This document shows, piece by piece, positions 36,748-46,589 of a stretch of DNA of 64,000 nucleotides. The notes beneath the pieces were generated by a model, which did not search any database, was not told the DNA's origin, and saw nothing but the letters and a program-made list of their open reading frames with translations. The stretch covers positions 1 to 64,000 of the forward strand of contig FWWN02000530.1 in NCBI GenBank assembly GCA_900175165.2, in the 5' to 3' direction. The DNA comes from Rhizomucor pusillus. Its lineage: Eukaryota > Mucoromycota > Mucoromycetes > Mucorales > Lichtheimiaceae. A program made the translations under genes and the position numbers. Position 1 is the first letter of the stretch. Every line of letters starts with the position of its first letter.

Positions 36748-38676
36748 TTAGAACACAGTACCGAGGGCCTCGAACCAGCTCACGATACTCGAGTCTGTCA
36801 TTACACACTGCTTAAACTCTTCTAAGCTAATGTACCCTTCACGTTTACAGTTGATATTTTTGAATGTCTTGTCAACCATTTCGTTGATAGCGTCCTGCGA
36901 CATGGTTTCCATGATAGGAAATTTTTCCTCCCATGTTTTCTTGTCACCGTTCGGTTGCAAGGGTGCATTGCTCTTTTGTTTGTTTTTGCTGGTAGAATAG
37001 TCGAGTGGGAAAGGACTAAGGGGATGCTCTTGATGTTCTTGTTGCCGGTCTTGTTCCTTGGCATACTGTTGCTGGAAGTAGGCCTCCTTCTGTGGATACC
37101 TTTGTTTCTTCTTTCGCTTCGTCTGTCGAGCACCAGACGGACCCGCTTCGCTTCCATCTGCTTGTTCTTTATCAGGATCCTGTTGTTCTTCGTCCACTGC
37201 TTGCACTTCCTCTTCTTCTTCCTCCTCCCCCTCCTCTTCTTCGTCGCTCGTAGTACTGGTACTGCTACCACTGTTTCGGTTCGACGAGGTCGTGGACGGG
37301 ATAGCGACATTGAATGCTGCGCTGACAGGTTGTGAAGCTGAAAACTCAAAGTTATCCATCATTTCATCCTCCATGGCGCTGACGACATCGCGAACAAGTT
37401 CCATTGATAAGTAAAAATATGACTTGAACATTTGGTAAAGTTCATCCCGCGAAATATATCCATCTTCATCCAAATCGTATCCCTTGAATGCATCTAAATA
37501 TGGTTTTACTTGACTGCTCCCTCTCTCTCTTTCTTTCTTTCAATAATTGAAATAAAAGACTCACATTCGACTTTTTCATCCATATTTCCTTTGCAGAGGA
37601 CGCTTAGGCCACTGACAAGCTCTGAAAACACAATCAGGCCATCTCGATCCTGATCAAAGAACTGGAATATCCGTTCGGTAATCAAATTCTTTTCCAATCC
37701 GAGAGGTCCTAAGCATTGTTCGAATGTTTCCTTGTCTATGCCGTGCATTGTTTCTGTCTTGTCCAGCGTTGACAGAGACTTGAATTGCTCGTACAAGGCC
37801 TCTAATTCAATCTGATCGACTATCACACAACAAATATTAGTGCCTAGTAGTTAGCAAAACCATATTTGTAGCAACAGAACCTACAATGGGACTTTTCTTG
37901 CAGTTTCTTGATCACTTCCCCGGTGAGAATCCATCTCCCGTGATTTTTGCCGGGATAAAATGCTGGTAACAATGCACTGCGCGGGTTTGCGAGGGGAGGG
38001 ATGGGTATCCGTATCTTGAGAAAGACATGAGTCGTCGCATGGTTGTTGTTACTTTCGCACATTTCACACAGATCGAAATCGACGCAGTTGGCACACTTGT
38101 ATCGGATGCCTCGAATAGGTGATACACCGCATTTGTTGCATGTAATGCCGCCTATAGTATACATTCTTCTTAGCATCCAATTTACCGTGATTCAAATAGA
38201 GAAAAAAATGATAGTTACGGTGTATGAAGCCTTCTAGCAAGATTGTATTGTCAGAAACCAAACCCTATACATTTATTAACTCTAGTTCTCTCACCTTTGC
38301 GCGCCTGATTTTCGGATATGGCGTGAATCAAATTAAGCAGGTTTTTATTGTCGTCCTGGCTCCATTCTTTGAACAATGCCCCGGTTCCCATGTCTGCTTC
38401 GTCTTCAGAATCAGATAGTATAATTTGCAGTGGTGACACTCCTTCGTCTAACGGTGCGAGCGGATCATTGTCTGATGATCTAGGCCGATGCCGTCGTCGT
38501 CGTACATGACGGGAACGTCTGAGACGATTTGATCGGCTACTTTCCGTGGCTATTGCAGACGTTACTGGGTTGTGCCGAGCTTGCCAGCGTCGATATACAT
38601 AGTTTCCGGCAGCGATCGCACATGCGCCTGTGGCTACACCGGCAGCAATGTAGACATAGTCGGGAACTCGTCGCAT
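36748..38676 (-). CDS. Membrane-anchored ZZ zinc finger and EF-hand protein
   Basis: The ATG at 38676 gives MRRVPDYVYIAAGVATGACA, an N-terminal membrane segment followed by basic Arg-rich sequence. After GTGALFKEWSQDDNKN and an exon join comes a ZZ finger: GGITCNKCGVSPIRGIRYKC, then ANCVDFDLCEMC and NNNHATTHVFLKI. Next are EF-hands: FDQDRDGLIVFSEL and YDLDEDGYISRDELYQMF have canonical loops, while NINCKREGYISLEEF is degenerate. A long acidic, low-complexity linker separates the second and third. It resembles a class of fungal ZZ/EF-hand proteins with no assigned function. A calcium-responsive role at a membrane is inference. It shares a 121-bp divergent promoter with the GPALPP gene. Confidence 0.85.
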
Positions 38677-38797
38677 GAAAATATATTATGAGTTGTTGAA
38701 AGAATGTGAGCTCAGAAAAAGAAGGGCGGGTCGGGGGAGGGGGTTCAAATATGCAGACATAAAAAGCGGTCGCTGGGCTGTTATTCCTTACTTTCTC
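38677..38797. promoter_or_regulatory. Compact bidirectional promoter region
   Basis: Only 121 bases separate the start codons of two divergent genes (ZZ/EF-hand on minus, GPALPP on plus), so both promoters and 5' leaders must overlap here. A start at 38675 for the plus gene would remove the gap but would add an N-terminus that the family does not have. Confidence 0.6.
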
Positions 38798-40029
38798 ATG
38801 ATCGGCCCGGCAATCCCTCAGGAGCTTCTGGAAAAGAAACGTGCTACGAGGAACGAGGAGGAGCAAGGAGGAGAAGAAGAAGAAGAAGAAGAAGAGCAAA
38901 AGCCCACAGAAGAAATTCCGGCCGCAGATCAACCCGATGCTACCAACGACAACGACGATGATCCTGATGCATATGCACCCGCTTTGCCACCTGATCTGCT
39001 AGAGGCTCGTCGACAGCAGAAGGAAGAACAACGCGCTTCTGCTTCTACTGCTTCGCAGGCTGAAGACCAACCCGGTCGACGGAGGAGACGAGCACCTGTT
39101 GGTCCGACAATGCCTTCAGCGATACCACAGCCACGGGAAGAGGAAGAAGTGATTGGACCCGTCCTGCCAAGTAACTACAATCCAGAGAAGGTGAGACAGT
39201 CAACTGATAAAAAACAATCCACTTTCTAAGTTATCTATAGGACGCACTGGAATCTAGGATTGCTGAAATCGAAGAACGAGCACGACAGAGCAGAGAAGCT
39301 ATGGATGCAGTAAGTGCAAATGACTGTTATAAATCCTTGTAAACTGACTAACAGAACTCAAATTAAAAGGCCAAAGATGAATCCAAGACTAAAAAAGTCG
39401 AACGACCTGAATGGATGATCAAACCTCCAGAAATCGATTACTTGCGCAACGGTATGAAGAAAAAATATGAAATGGGCAAATTTTTCTTTTTAGCTCGGTT
39501 CTGACTAGAAGATGTTCACAGCTGATTCGTCCCGCTCTCGAGGATTTATCGGCACACAGATGACAGAAGCAGAGCAAGATCGCAGTGTATGGACAGACAC
39601 GCCCGCAGAGAGAGAAAGGAAACTCAAAGAGGCTGAGAAACGGAAACGTGAAGAGGATGCTGGACTTATCCGACCCTCAGCAAATATCAGTCCACAGGTA
39701 GATCCCAAGGAGATGGAAGTAAAGCGTGCAGTGGAATATCACAATGTGAGTAGTTGGTCGCCTTTTTTGTTACAAGTTGAGAAGAGACTACTAACAAAGT
39801 GGTAATACAACAGGCAGTAGAACGTCCGAAATCGCTCATGGAAATACACAGAGAAAAGCGACGCAAGACGAAAGGAGAAAGCGTCGAAGATGTGGCAAGT
39901 CGACCATTTGATCGAGAAAAGGATCTCCTGGCACCAAGAAAGATGGACAGAAAGCAACGAAAAGAATTATTGGAAAAATCAAGAGAGCTTGACAGTCGAT
40001 TTGGATCCGGAAGTAGTTCATTTCTTTAA
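38798..40029 (+). CDS. GPALPP motifs / DUF3752 protein
   Basis: The start at 38798 gives MIGPAIPQELLEKKRATRNE, the typical first GPxxP motif; related motifs recur as APALPPDLLEARR, VGPTMPSAIPQPRE and IGPVLPSNYNPEK. An acidic tract lies between. Later short exons encode RIAEIEERARQSREAMDA, then RPEWMIKPPEIDYLRN, RSRGFIGTQMTEAEQDRSVW and RPKSLMEIHREKRRK. The DUF3752 end is RPFDREKDLLAPRKMDRKQR, then LDSRFGSGSSSFL, with TAA at 40027-40029. The family is conserved in eukaryotes and nuclear, but its function is not established. It ends 16 bases from the stop codon of the convergent dehydrogenase. Confidence 0.85.
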
Positions 40030-40045
40030 ACATATACACTTTTTT

Positions 40046-41096
40046 TTACATTGCAACCAGGCCGCCGTCTATACGATGGTGATGAGAAAATATGATTCTA
40101 ATTCTCTATACGACGAGAGAAAAGAACTTACCGACGAGGACGTCTGTGCCAGTTTGGAAGGAGCTTGCATCTGAAGCGAGGTAAACTGCAGGGCGGCCAA
40201 TTTCATCGGCGGTACCCATACGTCGCAGAGCGCAGAGATTGTTGAGTTGATCAACTACATGCTTGTCCTTTGGCGAGATAGGTGTGACAATGTTTCCTGG
40301 CGATAAGCTGTTGACACGGATGTTGTACTGTGCCCACTCTACTGCAAGGGCCTTTGCCATCTGGAGCACTGCGGCCTTAGAAGTGCAATAGTGGGACATG
40401 CCAGGCTGGATGTCTGGACGGTTAATAACATGCGCTGAGATGGAGGCTGTGAGAATAATAGAGCCTGCAATCTTGTGCTTGACCATGCATCTATGCGTTT
40501 TTTGATTTTCCACTTGTTAGCAATGTCTGTCTGTATACAACATTACATTCCATAGACAGATACCTTGCAGCCGCCTGCGTGGTATAGAATGTGCCGTCGA
40601 CGTTAACGTTGAATATACTGCGCCAACTTTCAGGAGTGTGCTCGAGTGCTGGCTTGTACTCTGCAATGCCGGCGTTGCTGACTTGGACATGGATAGGGCC
40701 CAGGTCTTGTTCAATCTGGCCGTAGACTTGTTGCACCTTTTTTTAATTGACAGTATTATGTAAGCTGCTGGCAGTTACGCGAACCCGAAGCGTCCGCCTA
40801 CTTTACCTGTTCGTAGTTGCTGATATCGAGTCGATAGTATTTGAAGGTACAGTTAGGGAAATCCTGGCCTAGCTCCTTCTCTGCCTGCTGGCCCAACTCG
40901 TCCCGAAGATCAATCATGGCTATCTTTGACGCGTTTGCTTCTGCAAAGGCGTGGACGATACCGTGGCCTATACCTCTCACGCCTCCAGTAACTATCATCC
41001 AGGCAACGTTAACATTCAACATACGTAGCTGGTCCGAGTCATCGCTTTACCAACGCAAGTCTTTCCTGCGAGCGAGAAAGGGCTCGATGCAGTCAT
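40046..41096 (-). CDS. Short-chain dehydrogenase/reductase, polyol-type
   Basis: Exon 1 (41096-41051, MTASSPFSLAGKTCV) joins across a 59-base intron to VTGGVRGIGHGIVHAFAEAN, the Rossmann TGxxxGIG motif. IAMIDLRDE places an Asp after the second strand, which favours NAD. VQVSNAGIAEYKPALEH supplies the NAG motif, and ILTASISAHV with MSHYCTSKAAVLQMAKALAV gives the catalytic Ser, Tyr and Lys. NIRVNSLSPGNIVTPIS and RRMGTADEIGRPAVYLASDA follow. The true C-terminus lies in a 23-base last exon (40068-40046) encoding DGGLVAM, the usual GTDVLVDGG ending. Similar fungal enzymes are sorbose, arabinitol or xylulose reductases; the substrate here is uncertain. Confidence 0.9.
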
Positions 41097-41288
41097 GGGC
41101 AAAACTTAGATAGTTGTATGGGGAAAAGAAAAGTGGATGTGAACTTTTCCCACCATATCGAGTTTTTGCTTTAAAATGAAGAGGATGCGGACCCGGAGAT
41201 CCGAAAAGTTTAAACAAATTTTCCGCTTTTTCGCCGGTTTCCTGTAAGGTTGTTGCTTAGAGTTTCTCCAGCAACTTTCGACCCCATA

Positions 41289-41424
41289 CACTCGTTTTCA
41301 AAATCAAAGTCGCACCTCGCCAGTTCTGAAATCGCAGGTTATCAAAAATAGAAGTCCTGTTTGCTCAAAAATCTTTGCGCGCGTGATGACAAATCAAATG
41401 TCGTGTTCACAGAAAAAGTTGTCG
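41289..41424 (+). repeat. Left terminal inverted repeat (136 bp)
   Basis: Reverse complement of 42995-43130 with only scattered differences; contains the shared segment TCGCACCTCGCCAGTTCTGA. Confidence 0.9.
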
Positions 41425-41569
41425 TACTTCGGCTTGGCAAATCCATCCCTGGGCTCTATGTTTTTTTCTTTTCCATACATAATTTTTTTTTCGAAAATGA
41501 GCAATCAGTTTTTTTTTTTATGAAGATGGACAAAGCCACGTCGTTGATGAGCATGGCTGCCCTGAGCCC

Positions 41570-42794
41570 ATGGATTATGTCGCTGATGAGGAAGCGTACG
41601 CTCTTCAGACCGTTAGTTCTCATACTGACTATTTGCGCACTTTGGCAAGCGAGCGTAACCATGAGTTTGTTGCTACGCATGTCGATGAGCCAACCGACAC
41701 CGATATCCGCATGAAAGAAGCGATCCCTAAGCGTTCTTACACCACATACACTGACCAAGATAAGGTTAGATTTTTCAACTGATGTTTGAGAAGGTTTTGA
41801 GTGCGTCAGTTGCTGCAATGCAGTCAGGAATACATGTTCGTTCAGCACAAAGATGGGCGTTACAGTATGAAAAGGACCCTGACAGCATTTTTAGAAAGCG
41901 TAAAAACAGTGGTCGTCCGCGCATCCTTAATCAAGAGCATACAAAACTTATTTTAGAATGCGTTGATGAAAATCCGTCCATTGTCCTAGAACAGTTGATG
42001 GAGCGACTACTTCAGATATTTGAGGGACTCAAAGTATCCAAAACCACACTTTATCGGTTTGTGAAGAATGAATGCAACTTAACATTGAAAAAAGCTCGGT
42101 TTCAGCCTGTAGACAGAAATAGTGAGGCTAAGACCCAAGAGCGCCTTGACTGGGTGCGCGAATGGGACATGACCGACATTGACTTCAGAAAAAAACTGTG
42201 TCTTTCTTGATGAGTCTGCCTTTCATATCAACATGAAGCGCAGCATGGCATGGTCGAAAAAAGGATCCCCAGCAGTCGTTACGTGCCAAAAACAAGAGCA
42301 AAACGACTACTATTTTGGATGCAATCTCTGCGTCTGGCATAATTAAATGCAGCCCGAGACTTCCACAGGCACCGTCCAAGAAAAGAAAGCGTGCAGGTCA
42401 TTCTGAAACTATAAGTAAGGGGACTGTAACTGGTCATTATCTTAGCTTCCTTAAGGCTACAATGGATGAGATGGACAAATATGAGCAGATGAAGGGCCAT
42501 TATTTAGTCATGGATAATGCTCCTATTCATAAGGCAGAAGATATCTTTAAATACATCGAGTCTCGAGAATATCTATGTGCCTATCTTCCGTCATACTCGC
42601 CTGAACTTTATCCTATTGAGCAGTTTTGGTCAGTTGTTGAGAGCAAAGTTAAGCGCAATAGGTTCTTGGAAAGCGAGACTTTGTTGACACGCATCAGTGA
42701 GACATCCAATAGCTTAAGGTTGAGTGATTTCGAAGGTTTTGTTTCTCATTCTTATAGATGCTTAGATAACTGTCGTAACGGGGAGCAACTATGA
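41570..42794 (+). pseudogene. Frameshifted IS630/Tc1-type DDE transposase
   Basis: The N-terminal part (VDEPTDTDIRMKEAIPKRSY) ends in RFFN plus stop at 41780-41782. The next frame starts at once with a TGATG overlap and encodes a helix-turn-helix (HVRSAQRWALQYEKD, GRPRILNQEHTKLILECV). A run of seven A bases near 42190 shifts frame again before FLDESAFHINMKRSMAWSKK, which holds the first catalytic Asp. Another shift is needed near 42282. The last part has HYLVMDNAPIHKAEDIFKY (second Asp) and SYSPELYPIEQFWSVVESKV (the Glu), ending at 42794. All three catalytic residues survive, but at least three frame changes make the copy inactive unless it is recoded. Confidence 0.85.
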
Positions 42795-42831
42795 TGTTCT
42801 TTTTCAGTATTCACTTCAACACAAGTATATA

Positions 42832-42932
42832 CAGGTTTTTTCCTAATGATTGGCGCTTTATTTTCTTCAAGTTGGCGCAAGGTTTAATTTCAACTTGAAA
42901 AAAATAGGCACCAATCATTAGGAAAAGACCTG
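42832..42932. mobile_element. Nested 101-bp MITE with TA target duplications
   Basis: The sequence folds on itself. It begins CAGGTTTTTTCCTAATGATT, its right end is the inverse ending CCTG, and each arm is about 45 bases. TA occurs on both sides (42830-42831 and 42933-42934). It lies in the 3' part of the mariner element, after the transposase stop and before the right inverted repeat. It has no coding capacity, so it must move with another element's transposase. Confidence 0.85.
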
Positions 42933-42994
42933 TACATGAATGTAAAAAAAAAGGTGATACTCTGCTCTCCAGGCAAATCATTGTCGCTTCTGTG

Positions 42995-43130
42995 CGACAA
43001 CTTTTTCTGGGCATGCGACATTTGATTTGTCATCACGCGCGCAAAGATTTTTGGGCAAACAGGACTTCTATTTTTGATAACCTGCGATTTCAGAACTGGC
43101 GAGGTGCGACTTTGATTTTGAAAAAGCGTG
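42995..43130 (-). repeat. Right terminal inverted repeat (136 bp)
   Basis: Inverse partner of 41289-41424, flanked on its outer side by TA at 43131-43132. Confidence 0.9.
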
Positions 43131-43132
43131 TA

Positions 43133-43769
43133 GTTTTTCAGTATATGGAAATCTTTTCAAGAACGACATTTGTTTGTGTATGTCGGTGTCACGACCCGAA
43201 ATTTGGGAAATATAAAGCATGAACATATTCGATGTATATCAACAGTGAGAGTTTACATATAACAGGGCCATAATCTCCTTTCGAGCCTTTCAAAGCAACT
43301 TATTAGACTTGCTTATCTGTGACATTTTTCAATGCTGTAAAGAAGGCTTAAGTTATCCAAATGCGGCATGCGAACCCCTTGACTCCTTAAATCAAAAAGA
43401 ATGTCGATTCCTCATTGTAGGCTAAATAGGTAAATGATATCTCATTGTCAAAAACGTATCCACAACCTGTGTGCGGCAAGACTGAATCATCAATATGGGA
43501 CAATCTGCAAATTGAATCTTACTATCTTTCAGCGCTGCCGTCATGTTTGCTGTGAGACGAGTTCATTGATGTACGGCGGAAAAAGGCAAAAAGCACAAAG
43601 AATGAAGAGGAACGTTGAGTTTATTGTTGGAATGCGATGAGAAAGGAAAAAGGTATTTGAACCGAAATGAAAACGATTGCAAGGGAAAAATAGCAGTAGA
43701 AAGAAGATATATAGTCATTTTCATTCTTTTTCCTTCCTTCGCACTTCTTTCTTGCTTTGCATATTGCAT
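43133..43769. other. Intergenic region right of the transposon
   Basis: No supported gene or repeat. It forms the upstream region of the two-span membrane protein gene. Confidence 0.45.
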
Positions 43770-44582
43770 ATGGACCGTGGAGAGCAGCAACAACAACAAT
43801 CGCAGCAGATCAAGCGACGATGGTCAGCATTCAGCAGCCGTATATTGATACGACAGCTATCGTGGCGTCGGCGCACGTACCCGGAAACGGCGCATCAACA
43901 AAAGAAACAAGCTATAGACATACTAGTAGAAGAAGAAGGGTCTCATCCAACATCTTGGCCCCCAACGACGAGCACCACAAGCAGCACATTGTCACTTTTC
44001 CGCCGTGCATTGCCGACCATCTCTTCCGTCACACGTTCAACAACTTCATCTATATTTACCGTTACAGGATTGGTCTCGCAGTATCCTCATTCTCGAAAAA
44101 GCGTTTTCGATGCATCACCGGGCATCGCATCACCACTTCCTTCTCCTCCAGTGTTCCATACCCAGTCGCTCTTGTTCCTGTTTGGCTTTCTGTTCTTCCC
44201 GTGCTGGTGGATCGGTGCATTTTGCATTGATGAAAACAATGCAACGACGAATTTATGCAAATACATTCGGTTTTGCAAACGGCAGCAACATCCTGCACTA
44301 TCAGCGCCGCCTAAACCCCCATCTACCGTGCATCCATCTATGATCGCTAACGGCCGAGCCTCGCCGCAGCTGTGGGCAGTACTCCGCAAGAAGAATCAGA
44401 TTCAGGAACAGCAGCAGATGCTGGTATCTGAACCGGAATCCTGGAGACGTGAGCGAGAACTGTTCCGTTCATGGAACCGGTATCTAAGCTTTATGTCTTT
44501 GATTCTGGTTGCTGTTATCATTGCCATGCTGGTCTGGTACCAAGTTGGCGTAAGAAATAGATGGTGGAAGGCAGTCCAGTAA
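43770..44582 (+). CDS. Ser/Thr-rich two-span membrane protein, unknown function
   Basis: I start at the ATG at 43770 (MDRGEQQQQQSQQIKRRWSA); an upstream in-frame extension exists but looks like leader sequence. The single exon encodes a basic, Ser/Thr-rich N-terminal half. A first membrane segment follows (LLFLFGFLFFPCWWIGAF), then CKYIRFCKRQQ, then a basic region (LWAVLRKKNQIQEQQQ, ESWRRERELFRSWNRYLS) and a second span LILVAVIIAMLVWYQVGV near the C-terminus. The FGFLFFP-WW-G pattern beside Cys-rich sequence occurs in fungal Ser-rich membrane proteins of unknown role, as far as I recall. Confidence 0.7.
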   Translation: MDRGEQQQQQSQQIKRRWSAFSSRILIRQLSWRRRTYPETAHQQKKQAIDILVEEEGSHPTSWPPTTSTTSSTLSLFRRALPTISSVTRSTTSSIFTVTGLVSQYPHSRKSVFDASPGIASPLPSPPVFHTQSLLFLFGFLFFPCWWIGAFCIDENNATTNLCKYIRFCKRQQHPALSAPPKPPSTVHPSMIANGRASPQLWAVLRKKNQIQEQQQMLVSEPESWRRERELFRSWNRYLSFMSLILVAVIIAMLVWYQVGVRNRWWKAVQ

Positions 44583-44783
44583 AACATAAATACTTGTAAT
44601 AATAGCTACTCTTTCTAAGAAACATGACAGTTTTAAATATGCAAATATTTTATGTTTTGCTGCAAAGGATATCTTAGCCAGTTGATGGATAATTACATAG
44701 GTATGTGCAAGATAGTACGCTAATAACAGTGGTATGTACGTAAAAGGAGGATCTGAGTATACAAACTAGCAAGGATATCGAGA

Positions 44784-46589
44784 CTACAAAGTATTGGGAT
44801 TATTGAAACGTTGGATACAATCGAGGGTTTCGCGGGATACAGTGGGAATAGCAGTTGAGGGTGGTTGCAAAGGTGAGGGAGGAACCATCAATGAGTGGGA
44901 TGGCAGTTGATTCTGTTGCTGCAAAAAGTTAATATTGTCGCCGCCGCGCGATGTCGCGGGTGCTGCATGGTGCGGGGAAGGTGCGGGCAACGACCGAAAC
45001 AGGGCCTGATTTCGATGTATAAGCGACGAGTACTTTACAACAATCTTTTTGAGTGCAAATGGGAGACAGTGCCACTCAAAAATCTTGATATCTTTCTCAA
45101 TATGCCGTGGTCTTGGATAGCCAAAGCTCATGATGACCTTGAAGAACTCTGCACTTTCGGGTTTACATTTGCTTGCAGTCAACGGATGGAATCCTTCCAA
45201 GTTGCGACGGATACGGTTCTTTTGTTCAATTGAAAAATCCATTTGCAGCAAGTATTGGAGCAGATAGATGATATCCACAGAAGTCACATAGATTTCGTCC
45301 CGTTGAGCCCAGTGGATAAACGAGATCACGACTCCTGCTCCTTCGTTGTTATTGTTGTTATTATTATCTTGGAAGTTTGCTGTGGGCGACAGGATTTCAA
45401 AGCTGCATTGAATTCTGCAGAACAAGTTCGGGCTGATTTGCGTGAAGCGTACAAGTCGACGCCCTCGCTCTATTTCTTGCTGGCTCCAATTCTGTCCAAT
45501 GGATTCAAAGTCTCCCAGCATTTCGAAATCGATAGCCCGCGACAAGGAAGGGTAAGGTACGTATCTGGTCAACGATAGACTGCCTAGTCGAAGATTGCTT
45601 TTCTTTCGACGCTGGTGCTGCCGTGTAGCCTGACCTTCATTGGCTGGAGCCAACTTCAATGTATCACTGCTGCTGCTGGCGGGGATATCACGAGTGTTAT
45701 TTGTGATAGACGAGGAGAGAGGGCTTGCGTTCAGCGGCGCCTTTGAGCCAGACGTGGTTGCTGTGGTGAGCGGAAATAAATTTCGTTGCTGCATCAATGC
45801 TGCTGGCGGTGGTGTCGACAAGCTCTCGTCCGTTGCTGTTGGGCTGCTGGCATTTTCTCTAGGGTTTGCAAGGAAGCCGGCCATTGCACAGTCTTGATTG
45901 GCTACAGATAGTACAACAGCTCAGCGATTGACAGGGTTTGGTTTTACAGCACGGATTGAGCTACTAAAAATACCTGATGATTCCAGACTAGGCAATATGT
46001 TGTTGTACCTAGATCGACCACCACCACTGCTGCTGCTGCTGCTGTGTCTGAATGCCGAGTGATCGTTGCTGCCGCCGCTCAAGTCGGCAAAGTTTTGGTA
46101 CGTGAAATGACCCACGAGCAACTGCGACACGGGATTGCTATCGAGCAGACACAAGGCAACAGGGACGGCGACTGCAGATGATGAGAAAACAGCCATGTTT
46201 GTTTGGTGCAATGGTGGTGCGTGTGCCCACAAGAGCAGCGAGCCATCCGGCTGGAATCGCCTGTGGGTATCGAGGACAATGCCGCCAACCATTACTTTGA
46301 CGTTTTCAAGGCGGGAGGCGTGTCGCACAGGCACATGCACGTTGATGACAGTACCCTGCACCCCAACAGTCGGACGTACACTAATGGTTGCTGGCATTGC
46401 TGCACCGGGCCAAGCAGAACCTCCCGCGGAAGGAGACGTCATTATTGATTTCTGATCGATCGCGGGGCAGTTCGTCGTGGAATCTAGACCGATAGATTTA
46501 TGCGAATTTTTACATTTTATCAGTACCTGCATGTTTTCAGTATATTTCATATGATAAGTACCAAGCGATGAATCCGAACTGTTTTCCAT
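44784..46589 (-). CDS. Medusa-type developmental regulator
   Basis: The ATG at 46589 (MENSSDSSLGTYHMKYTENM) opens an exon with a beta-rich N-terminal domain (PTVGVQGTVINVHVPVRHAS, VMVGGIVLDTHRRFQPDGSL). It joins across one intron (donor near 45975) to ANQDCAMAGFLANPREN. The second exon carries the conserved regulator core: FEMLGDFESIGQNWSQQEIE, RGRRLVRFTQISPNLF and EIYVTSVDIIYLLQYLLQMD. It continues with QKNRIRRNLEGFHPLTASKC and IMSFGYPRPRHIEKDIKIFE. This matches the core of Aspergillus MedA and its relatives, which regulate conidiation, biofilm and virulence traits. Polyasparagine and Ser-rich stretches flank the core. I rate the family assignment as likely from memory of the core motifs. 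Confidence 0.78.

Larger units (their letters stand above)
41289..43130 (+). mobile_element. Tc1/mariner-like DNA transposon, complete ends, TA target duplications
   Basis: The element starts CACTCGTTTTCAAAATC at 41289, and its right end is the near-exact inverse ending at 43130. Inverted repeats extend 136 bases each side (41289-41424 and 42995-43130) with few mismatches. A TA dinucleotide flanks each end (41287-41288 and 43131-43132), as expected for this superfamily. Between them is a degraded transposase. It sits just outside the start of the dehydrogenase gene, so it could affect that promoter. Confidence 0.9.

Noticed and set aside
36955..37335. Plus-strand hydrophobic frame in the ZZ/EF-hand gene
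   Set aside because: Its Leu/Phe-rich sequence is the complement of an acidic Glu/Lys tract; not a membrane protein.
38675..38797. Upstream in-frame extension of the GPALPP protein from an ATG at 38675
   Set aside because: The family begins with the GPxxP motif, and the extension would overlap the start codon of the divergent gene.
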